Positions 7,334 to 12,580 of a DNA stretch of 33,513 nucleotides are shown piece after piece (within the stretch, counting starts at the first letter, position 1; each line of letters opens with the position of its first letter). Below the pieces are notes generated by a model. It made no database searches, was not told the DNA's origin, and saw only the letters and a list, made by a program, of their open reading frames with translations. Where the stretch lies: contig NZ_BPQJ01000060.1 of assembly GCF_022179185.1 (NCBI RefSeq), positions 1-33,513 on the forward strand. The letters run 5' to 3'. Position numbers and translations under genes: made by a program. This stretch comes from Methylobacterium frigidaeris (GTDB taxonomy: Bacteria; Pseudomonadota; Alphaproteobacteria; Rhizobiales; Beijerinckiaceae).

Positions 7334-7612
7334 TCAATGGTAGTCCTCAAGGTCCACCTCGATTGCGTCAGGGGCCTCCCACCGGAAGGTGATCCGGTAA
7401 TTGCCGCTGGCGTTGACAGCGTATGTCCCTTTTCGGTCGCCGCTCAACTCGTGAAAGCGGAGGCCCGGGAGGTTCATGTCTTCAGGCTTCGTTGCAGCGT
7501 TGATCTGCAACAGGATGCGCCGGACCCGATCCGCGTTCTCGACGCTGAGCTTTCTGGCGTCGCCTGTCTCAGCGAAGAGGCGGAGCCCCTTGTTTTTGAA
7601 CGACCGGATCAT
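7334..7612 (-). CDS. higB: HigB-family mRNA interferase toxin (RelE/ParE superfamily), module 1
   Basis: This 92-aa toxin has the HigB pattern: MIRSFKNKGLRLFAETGD at the N-terminus, RVRRILLQINAATKPEDMN, then LPGLRFHELSGDRKGTYAV and NYRITFRWEAPDAIEVDLED to the C-terminus. In the family the C-terminal Arg and His/Tyr residues cut mRNA on the ribosome. ATG 7612 is chosen because the upstream in-frame ATG (7630) lies inside the promoter. With a -10 box at 7624-7619, the predicted transcription start falls on or next to the ATG, so the mRNA may be leaderless. It is co-transcribed with higA downstream. Confidence 0.92.
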   Translation of the reverse strand: MIRSFKNKGLRLFAETGDARKLSVENADRVRRILLQINAATKPEDMNLPGLRFHELSGDRKGTYAVNASGNYRITFRWEAPDAIEVDLEDYH

Positions 7613-7618
7613 GTCAGA

Positions 7619-7646
7619 ATTGTAAGTCATAGCCTTACAATGTCAA
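7619..7646 (-). promoter_or_regulatory. Promoter and palindromic operator of higBA module 1
   Basis: On the minus strand TTGACA (7646-7641) and TACAAT (7624-7619) are separated by 16 bp, close to a consensus sigma-70 promoter. The same DNA carries a perfect inverted repeat, ATTGTAAG (7619-7626) and CTTACAAT (7634-7641) with 7 bp between, covering the -10 box and spacer. This is where HigA would be expected to bind and autorepress. Confidence 0.75.
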
Positions 7647-7654
7647 GCATTGCC

Positions 7655-8092
7655 TTACGCCGCTGGGTGTTCCTGAAACGCCGAACGCCTCCGCGCGGCC
7701 CTGTGGGCGTCGGTCGCGCTGGCGTCGCCGAGGGAGTGCATCTGCCGCGAAATGGCGGCCGCGGCGTAGGCGGCGCGATCAGCGTCCGAGTGCAGCGGCG
7801 TGTGGAGCAGCGCCCGGAAAGCCGCCTCCTCGGCCTGCCGCCGCTTGGCCAGATCCGGCAGGCTGTAGGCCTCGGTGTAGAGGGCATAGCCATAGGCCAT
7901 CTCGTGCGCGGCGAGGGCGGCAGCGAGGGTGGCCGACGGCTTGCCGGCGCCGACCGGCTTCGGCGGGCTGAACCGGGCAGGCCCCTTGCCGATGACCTTG
8001 GCGGCGGAGCCCTTCAGGGCGGCGTAGCGCTCGCGCAGGGACGGGCGAGGAGCGTCGGGGTTGCGGCGGGGGAGCTTGAGGACGAGCTTCAT
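7655..8092 (-). CDS. Hypothetical protein (145 aa)
   Basis: A minus-strand frame starts at ATG 8092 (MKLVLKLPRRNPDAPRPSL) after AGGATCACTTGCA. The N-terminal third is basic and proline-rich. The middle and C-terminus are helical and alanine-rich (ATLAAALAAHEMAYGYALYT, DLAKRRQAEEAAFRALLHT, DRAAYAAAAISRQMHSLGD). No transmembrane segment or catalytic motif is visible and no family is recognised. Composition and codon use match the GC-rich backbone. It ends just upstream of the higBA promoter and belongs to a run of three small minus-strand genes (to 8903) that may be co-transcribed. Confidence 0.6.
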   Translation of the reverse strand: MKLVLKLPRRNPDAPRPSLRERYAALKGSAAKVIGKGPARFSPPKPVGAGKPSATLAAALAAHEMAYGYALYTEAYSLPDLAKRRQAEEAAFRALLHTPLHSDADRAAYAAAAISRQMHSLGDASATDAHRAARRRSAFQEHPAA

Positions 8093-8156
8093 TGCAAGTG
8101 ATCCTGTGAGCTTGATAGCAAGTTGACGAGATGACGGCCTATCGAGGCAGCAGGCG

Positions 8157-8438
8157 CTAGAGGTGCGTGGCGAGGCCGATCAGCCCCATGCCGCCGCCGA
8201 TCAGGACCACGGCGGCGAGAAGGTCGCCGGCCGTGCTCAGGAAGCGCAGGGCGCGAACGTGGGCCGTGTCCGGCCGGACGGCGGTGACGGCCTCCCACGG
8301 CTCGATCTCGCCCGGCACGGGCTCGTCGGGCGGCAGCGTGGGGGCGTGGCGCCCGTAGATGGGCGCAGGAAAGTAGGTGCGGGCCTGGGGCGCCTGCGGG
8401 GCGGCGGCGGCGAGCGGTGGCGGTCCTCGGCCCGGCCC
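8157..8438 (-). CDS. Hypothetical short membrane protein frame with no obvious start
   Basis: The minus-strand frame between the TGA at 8441-8439 and TAG at 8159-8157 has protein-like content: RTYFPAPIYGRHAPTLPPDE, PGEIEPWEAVTAVRPDTAHV, and a C-terminal hydrophobic segment (FLSTAGDLLAAVVLIGGGMG) that looks like one membrane span. It has no ATG, GTG or TTG until a GTG about 40 codons in. The overlapping GTGA at the upstream gene's stop is in another frame, so a small frameshift in the GC-rich run near 8405 could have separated start from body. It may be a broken gene or may use an unusual start. Confidence 0.4.
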   Translation of the reverse strand, partial: GPGRGPPPLAAAAPQAPQARTYFPAPIYGRHAPTLPPDEPVPGEIEPWEAVTAVRPDTAHVRALRFLSTAGDLLAAVVLIGGGMGLIGLATHL

Positions 8439-8903
8439 TCACGCCTGAGCCTTGGCGCTGGCGATCATCACGGCGAAGCGCTCGAACAGCCACGCGCCGA
8501 ACGTCTGCTTGTCAAAGTCCTGCGCCACCTCGGCGAGATAGGTCGCGAGGGTGCGAACCTCATCGGGGTCGGCCGGGGTGAGGGCGAGCAGGGCGTTGAG
8601 GGCGGCAGCCTCCTCGTCGCTGGCGCGATCAGCGATGGCGAGCATCAGGCGCTCGTCGGGGGTGCTGTCTTCCTCGGCCCGCACGTAGTCGGCGACGGCC
8701 TGCGTCACGGCGAGGTTGGCGCTGCGGTGGGTCTCGATCGCGGCCAGCAGCGGGCTCGGGCCACGCGGCGCCGGGAGTGCGAGGAGAGGCAGGGGCACAG
8801 GGAGCGCCAGGGTGGCCGGGGAATGCACCGTCGTCCGTCTCACACCCCAGGGCGACGAGGTCGCGACGGGAAAGGCGCGGGTGCCGGGCGTTCTGCCCTT
8901 CAC
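8439..8903 (-). CDS. Hypothetical protein (up to 154 aa)
   Basis: A long minus-strand frame with coherent protein content in its second half: LLAAIETHRSANLAVTQAVA, DYVRAEEDSTPDERLMLAIA, DEEAAALNALLALTPADPDE and TFGAWLFERFAVMIASAKAQ. It is predicted soluble, mostly helical and acidic. The start is unclear: GTG 8903 is the longest choice, but a GTG at 8843 (VRRTTVHSPATL) is equally possible and leaves more room for the divergent higBA promoter. The Leu/Pro-rich segment after the second start might be a weak signal or linker. I recall similar proteins of unknown function in Methylobacterium. Confidence 0.55.
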   Translation of the reverse strand: MKGRTPGTRAFPVATSSPWGVRRTTVHSPATLALPVPLPLLALPAPRGPSPLLAAIETHRSANLAVTQAVADYVRAEEDSTPDERLMLAIADRASDEEAAALNALLALTPADPDEVRTLATYLAEVAQDFDKQTFGAWLFERFAVMIASAKAQA

Positions 8904-8918
8904 GGTTGGCTGGCCCTA

Positions 8919-8966
8919 TTGACGCTCATGTTGCAATGGGTGATACATGTTGCATTCGATGCAACA
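8919..8966 (+). promoter_or_regulatory. Promoter and palindromic operator of higBA module 2
   Basis: TTGACG (8919-8924) and GATACA (8942-8947) with 17 bp spacing form a plausible sigma-70 promoter. Just downstream is a perfect inverted repeat, TGTTGCAT (8948-8955) and ATGCAACA (8959-8966), around TCG; an extra half site CATGTTGCAA occurs near 8928. This fits a HigA operator overlapping the transcription start. The sequence differs from the operator of module 1, so cross-regulation is unlikely. Confidence 0.7.
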
Positions 8967-8977
8967 CGGCGGGCGTG

Positions 8978-9259
8978 ATGATCCAGAGCTTCCACGACCG
9001 CATGACGGAAGCCGTGTTCCGGGGCCGGTGCCCGAAGGGGTTCCCGGCCGATCTGTTCAAGGCGGTTCGCCGTCGCTTGATCGCCTTGGATGGCGCGACC
9101 TCGCTGGACGACCTGAAAATCCCGACCTCGAACCGGCTGCATCCGCTCGAACGGGACCGCGCCGGGCAACACGCCATCGCGGTCAACGCGCAGTTCCGGA
9201 TCTGCTTCGTCTGGACCGATGCTGGGCCGGAGCGGGTCGAGTTCACGGACTACCACTGA
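8978..9259 (+). CDS. higB: HigB-family mRNA interferase toxin, module 2
   Basis: This 93-aa toxin starts at ATG 8978 (MIQSFHDRMTEAVFRGRCPK). Family features are LFKAVRRRLIALDGATSLDD, IPTSNRLHPLERDRAGQHAI and NAQFRICFVWTDAGPERVEF, the last including the conserved beta strands with basic and aromatic residues near the active site. It should cleave translated mRNAs when free of antitoxin. The long upstream extension of the frame is not supported, since it runs through the promoter and operator. The antitoxin gene begins 11 bases after the stop. Confidence 0.93.
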   Translation: MIQSFHDRMTEAVFRGRCPKGFPADLFKAVRRRLIALDGATSLDDLKIPTSNRLHPLERDRAGQHAIAVNAQFRICFVWTDAGPERVEFTDYH

Positions 9260-9270
9260 GGGAGGAACCC

Positions 9271-9624
9271 ATGTCGGACACCATCACGCTCGACGCCCTG
9301 CGGCGGTCCTTCGACGATACCGAGGGCGTCACGGTCCTGCCGCCGGTCCACCCTGGCGAGATCCTGCGCGAGGAGTTCATGGCGCCGCTCGGCCTCTCGG
9401 CCGGTGCGGTCGCCAAGGCGCTCAACCTGCCGCGCTCGCGCATCGAGCGGATCGTGAAGGAGGAAATCGGCATCAGCACCGACACGGCCCTGCGCCTGGG
9501 CCGCTACTTCCGCACCTCGCACCTGTTCTGGCTAAACCTCCAGACCCGGTTCGAGAGCGAGACGCTGCTGTCCGAGATTGGGGCCGAGCTTGAGGGGATC
9601 CAGCCCGTTCCGGAGGCGGCGTGA
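9271..9624 (+). CDS. higA: HigA-family antitoxin (XRE-type HTH), module 2
   Basis: This 117-aa antitoxin starts at ATG 9271 with GGAGG seven bases upstream. VHPGEILREEFMAPLGLSAG, AVAKALNLPRSRIERIVKEE (helix-turn-helix) and LGRYFRTSHLFWLNLQTRFE are diagnostic of the HigA/VapI family. About 20 residues precede the HPGE motif, longer than in module 1. Role: binds HigB, blocks its RNase activity and represses the shared promoter. The two modules are divergent in sequence, so this is not a recent duplication. Confidence 0.93.
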   Translation: MSDTITLDALRRSFDDTEGVTVLPPVHPGEILREEFMAPLGLSAGAVAKALNLPRSRIERIVKEEIGISTDTALRLGRYFRTSHLFWLNLQTRFESETLLSEIGAELEGIQPVPEAA

Positions 9625-9627
9625 GAC

Positions 9628-9723
9628 TGTCCCGCACCTGTCCCGGCTTTCGGGATCGCATCTCATGCCGAGCCCCAAACTCCCTCCGGCGGAGGTGTCC
9701 CGCCAGTGTCCCGCACCTGTCCC
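9628..9723 (+). repeat. 17-bp direct repeat pair downstream of higBA module 2
   Basis: TGTCCCGCACCTGTCCC occurs at 9628-9644 and again, exactly, at 9707-9723. Each copy itself contains two TGTCCC words, and another GTGTCCCGCC lies between. The array begins four bases after the higA stop. Confidence 0.75.
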
Positions 9724-9724
9724 A

Positions 9725-9780
9725 GTAACGTGACAGTGCGTTACGGCCACGTGACCACTTACCCGTGATGCAGTCACGTG
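9725..9780. repeat. Two nested inverted repeats
   Basis: GTAACG (9725-9730) pairs with CGTTAC (9739-9744), and CACGTGAC (9748-9755) pairs with GTCACGTG (9773-9780). GCGTTA is also repeated in direct orientation near 9738, 9787 and 9796. The palindrome density suggests protein-binding sites; their user is unknown. Confidence 0.65.
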
Positions 9781-9804
9781 TGACAAGGCGTTAGGCGCGT
9801 TATC

Positions 9805-10002
9805 ATGGTCAGCGGCGTGCTAGACCGGCTGGTCCCACCCTGGGTCGCCTATGACTATGCCCGCGCCCTCAAGGGCAAGTCCACGACCGAGCCGAGGCTG
9901 GTCAGCGTCCCGGAGGCCGGTCACTTTGATCTAGTCACGCCGTCTGCGCCAGCCTGGAAGCAGGCGCGCAGCTTTATCGAGGAGGCGCTGGAAGTCCGGT
10001 GA
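9805..10002 (+). pseudogene. C-terminal fragment of an alpha/beta hydrolase
   Basis: The 65-codon frame matches the C-terminal end of alpha/beta-hydrolase-fold esterases/lipases. VSGVLDRLVPPWVAYDYARA carries the position of the catalytic Asp, and SVPEAGHFDLVTPSAPAW carries the catalytic His in its usual GHF/D context. The nucleophile-Ser half (GxSxG) and lid are absent upstream, where the repeat array lies instead. It is therefore a truncated remnant with no expected activity. The family call is from the two motifs and their spacing. Confidence 0.65.
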
Positions 10003-10262
10003 GCGCAATTAAAAAGGCGGCTGGCGGCGGGGTTGTCCGACTCTCAAGCTCAGAAACGCATTCATCGCCGCCAATAGCTTCATCGTGACCAGCTTTTTTT
10101 CGGCAGCGCCGTCCTGGCCGCCCTAAGGGCTATTAGCGCCGAGAGGACCAAAGGATGGCTGATGCTTACCGCTGCTCACCCAGCGCAGCATGCACGTCCC
10201 GCTCTATAGTCGAGGGCGCACTGGCGTGGGCTTTGGCTTCAGACGGATGAGCCGTTCGATCT

Positions 10263-10589
10263 TCAAGCCGCTTTGTCGTCCAATACGACGCGCCGGTAGG
10301 ATAAAACTAGAGCTTCGGCTTGCGCATCATTCAGGTCTGAGATGACGACCTGAGTGCCGATGAATACCGTCCAGCGGCCATCGTAGCTCTGCTCTTTGCG
10401 AATGACTGGCACTGCAAAGCTCCATCTCTGACACGAGAGAAACGTCTCTATGCAACGATCGTGCCCGGCCCGGAATACCTCACATTGAGGGAGGTAGGCG
10501 CTCTCATACCCTCGCGCCTTCGCATCGCCGTGTCGATGCGAAGGCGACCGGCGCATCGGCGCCGGCGCCCGTTCGGGCTTGCCTGGCAC
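10263..10589 (-). CDS. Hypothetical protein, start uncertain
   Basis: A minus-strand frame of up to 108 codons. The C-terminal part looks genuine (WSFAVPVIRKEQSYDGRWTV, IGTQVVISDLNDAQAEALVL). The N-terminal 30 codons coincide with the perfect hairpin at 10515-10546 and are Arg/His/Pro-rich, so the true start is probably further in, though no well-placed start was found. It has several Cys (CEVFRAGHDRCIETFLSC) but not in a recognisable metal motif. Function unknown. Confidence 0.4.
   Translation of the reverse strand: MPGKPERAPAPMRRSPSHRHGDAKARGYESAYLPQCEVFRAGHDRCIETFLSCQRWSFAVPVIRKEQSYDGRWTVFIGTQVVISDLNDAQAEALVLSYRRVVLDDKAA
10515..10546. repeat. Perfect 13-bp inverted repeat (hairpin A)
   Basis: CGCCTTCGCATCG (10515-10527) and CGATGCGAAGGCG (10534-10546) are perfectly complementary around a 6-base loop. 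No T-run follows on either strand. Confidence 0.85.
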
Positions 10590-10612
10590 CTTCGAACGCG
10601 TCCGTTCGAAGG
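10589..10612. repeat. Perfect 10-bp inverted repeat (hairpin B)
   Basis: CCTTCGAACG (10589-10598) and CGTTCGAAGG (10603-10612) pair perfectly around CGTC. It shares the CCTTCG/CGAAGG core with hairpin A 43 bp upstream, suggesting related palindromic units. Confidence 0.85.
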
Positions 10613-10622
10613 CGCGGCGGTA

Positions 10623-10703
10623 TCAGTGGCTGACTGCCAGCAGGACAGCGATGTTGCAGGCGAGCAGCAGGGCGACGCGGGCGAGAATGGTAGATGCGAG
10701 CAT
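10623..10703 (-). CDS. Possible 26-aa hydrophobic micropeptide
   Basis: Minus-strand ATG 10703 to TGA 10623 encodes MLASTILARVALL followed by LACNIAVLLAVSH, a single hydrophobic helix with one Arg. A weak AGGACT sequence lies upstream. The size and composition fit membrane-inserted micropeptides, but chance cannot be excluded at this length. Confidence 0.35.
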   Translation of the reverse strand: MLASTILARVALLLACNIAVLLAVSH

Positions 10704-10730
10704 CTCGATCAGTCCTGTCCGGAAGCAGCC

Positions 10731-11027
10731 TCAGCCGATGTACGGCCAGGCCCGCAGAGGGCAGCAGTTCTCGGCATCAGGTGCAGCATCCGCCGCCTGA
10801 GCCGGTTGTTCGGTCGAGACGATGTACGCCGACACGGCAGAGGCCACAGCCGGAACTCGCGTTCCAGCTTGACACCCGAGGGTGCGCGTGGCGATATCGG
10901 AGGTGCATTGTTTTCCGATAACGCCCTGCTTCGGCGGCGCCACGGCCTCTCTCCCGGCAAGGAGAGGGGCCGTTTGGCGTTCTATTGCATTGACGCATTC
11001 AGAGGATTCACGGGAGGCCTGAGCCAT
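10731..11027 (-). CDS. Possible small exported protein, start uncertain
   Basis: The minus-strand frame ends with a segment resembling a short secreted protein: VPAVASAVSAYIVSTEQPAQ, then ADAAPDAENCCPLRAWPYIG. The Ala-rich stretch with a following AxA site could be the end of a signal peptide. The first 50 codons are polar and reach into the inverted repeat at the IS630 end (11020-11053), so the real start is probably internal. It would be followed by the micropeptide frame 28 bases later. Confidence 0.3.
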   Translation of the reverse strand: MAQASRESSECVNAIERQTAPLLAGREAVAPPKQGVIGKQCTSDIATRTLGCQAGTRVPAVASAVSAYIVSTEQPAQAADAAPDAENCCPLRAWPYIG

Positions 11028-11053
11028 GCGAGTCTGAGGGCATGGCTCAGACT
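11020..11053. repeat. Overlapping inverted repeats at the IS630 fragment's left edge
   Basis: TGAGCCATG (11020-11028) pairs with CATGGCTCA (11041-11049), and AGTCTGAG (11031-11038) pairs with CTCAGACT (11046-11053). The alternative pairings share bases, so only one can form at a time. The transposase ATG at 11042 lies within the right arms, which would let the structure affect its translation. Confidence 0.6.
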
Positions 11054-11218
11054 GTCTGTGTGATCCCCAGCGCCGCCGACCTGACGCGCCTGTCCGCCAT
11101 CGTCGCCGATCGGGGGCGGCCCCTCAAGCACACCCAGCGCGCCCGCATCATCCTGCTCTCGGCCGAGCGCCTCTGCGTCCTTGACGTCGCCCAGCAGGCG
11201 GGCGTCAGCCGGCCGGCC
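11042..11218 (+). pseudogene. N-terminal fragment of an IS630-family transposase
   Basis: From ATG 11042 the frame reads 59 residues of a typical IS630 transposase N-terminus (RLSAIVADRGRPLKHTQRAR, IILLSAERLCVLDVAQQAGV), stopping abruptly in the helix-turn-helix at GVSRPA. The next residues are not transposase because the sequence enters the oppositely oriented IS630 copy at a GGCCGGCC palindrome. The catalytic DDE domain is missing. The fragment at 16985-17131 (minus) begins at about the point where this one ends (WRWQQRYAEEGVDG), so the two may derive from similar copies. Confidence 0.8.
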
Positions 11219-12045
11219 AACCCGTCATGCACCAGGGTCGTCTTGTGCGTCTTCAGGTTGTCGAGCACGAGATGCACCTCCAGATCGCGTGCGACGCTGC
11301 TCTCGACCTGCTCCAGGAAGGCGCGGAACTCGACGCTGCGATGACGCGGCTTGCAGCTCCCGATCACCGTTCCGGCTTTCACGTCGAGGGCGGCAAACAG
11401 GTCGAGCGTGCCATGCCGGCGATAGTCATGGGTCGTTCGTTCGACCTGACCCGGCCGCAGTGGGTAGGCCGGCGCCGTGCCCTGCACCGCCTGGATCTGC
11501 GGCTTCTCGTCGACGCACAACACCAGCGCGCGATCGGGTGGGGCGAGGTAGAGGCCGACCACGTCGCGCACCTTCTCCACGAACGCGGGATCCGCAGAGA
11601 GCTTGAAGGTGTCGGCTTGGTGCGGCCGCAGACCGAAGGCGCGCCAGATGCGTGACACCGCACTCTGGCTCATACCCGTACGGCGCGCCATCGCGCGGGT
11701 GCTCCAGTGCGTGGCGTTGGCCGGTGCCTCTTCCAGAGTGAGAGCAACCAGGCGCTCGACGGCCTCGTCATCGATGCTGCGGGGCGCTCCGGAGCGCGGC
11801 GCGTCGACCAGCCCCTGCAGCCGATGCGCGCCGAAGCGGCCCCGCCAGAGCGCCACCGTCTGGCGGCTAACCCCCAGCGCCGTCGCCACCCCCAGGTTGG
11901 TCGCGCCCGGTTCGGCACAGGCCAGGATGATCCGCAGGCGCGAAACCAGCGCCTGGCCGGTCCCGTGCCGGTGCAGCAGGCGCTGGATCTCACCCTGCTC
12001 CTGCTCGCTGAGATCGAGAGCGACTGCCTTCGGGCCACGCGACAT
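11217..12045 (-). pseudogene. IS630-family transposase truncated before the catalytic Glu
   Basis: Starting at ATG 12045, this frame encodes a second kind of IS630 transposase: an N-terminal HTH (NLGVATALGVSRQTVALWRG), a linker HTH (RRTGMSQSAVSRIWRAFGLR) and a DDE domain with ALVLCVDEKPQIQA (first Asp) and VHLVLDNLKTHKT (second Asp). It breaks at VHDGLAG, before the block that holds the catalytic Glu (normally SWLNxVExFF), and then runs into reversed sequence of the fragment at 11042. It is therefore inactive. The right end of the element is probably near 12122 (ACTCAGACCACTAG), judged only from the change to AT-rich DNA. Confidence 0.85.
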
Positions 12046-12122
12046 GGCGCACCTCCATCAGGAAGCACCCGACGATCCGCCCACCCGCATAAACTGTCAA
12101 ACCTCTTCTAACTCAGACCACT

Positions 12123-12580
12123 AGAAACGCTTTGCCATTCAGCCGAGCCGATGAGTGATTGAGTGAACGTTCGATTAGATCAAGTACCGCTGCAGACTCA
12201 CCCATGATCAGGGAACCAAGGACTCGTCCGCGCTCACCTTTCTCGCTTTGGCTGCCATGACCCACGTCAGGCACATCGAAAACGGGGGCTTGCAATTATA
12301 TCACGCCCACTCCGGGCGGCATTCGCACGAAGAGGTTGCATTCCAGTCACAGTTGGAAATATGACTGCATGCTATAGCTCGAATCCTTAACGTCGAGACA
12401 AATCCTTCGCCTGGCAGCCACCTGAAATATCAAAATAGATTCATCAAATGCAATGCCATGTCATCAATAGATATATCTGCCAAAAGAAAACGTATTCCGA
12501 TTTAGCGTATAATAACGTCAATTTTAATATTAGTAATAAAATGGCAACAAAGGTAGGATGGCGCGCATTTTCAGTAGGAG
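12123..12580 (+). promoter_or_regulatory. AT-rich leader region upstream of the large glycosyltransferase gene
   Basis: No gene is seen in these 458 bases. Composition becomes sharply AT-rich from about 12290. A perfect TATAAT lies at 12508-12513, about 70-85 bases before the candidate starts, but no good -35 hexamer is spaced from it. Short AT-rich repeats (AATATTAGTAATAA) follow. Such DNA is the kind of target bound by MucR or H-NS-like proteins, but no site can be assigned. Confidence 0.35.

Noticed and set aside
7199..8978. Plus-strand ORFs of about 270-300 aa
   Set aside because: They run antisense through higBA and the neighbouring minus-strand genes, which have clear family motifs.
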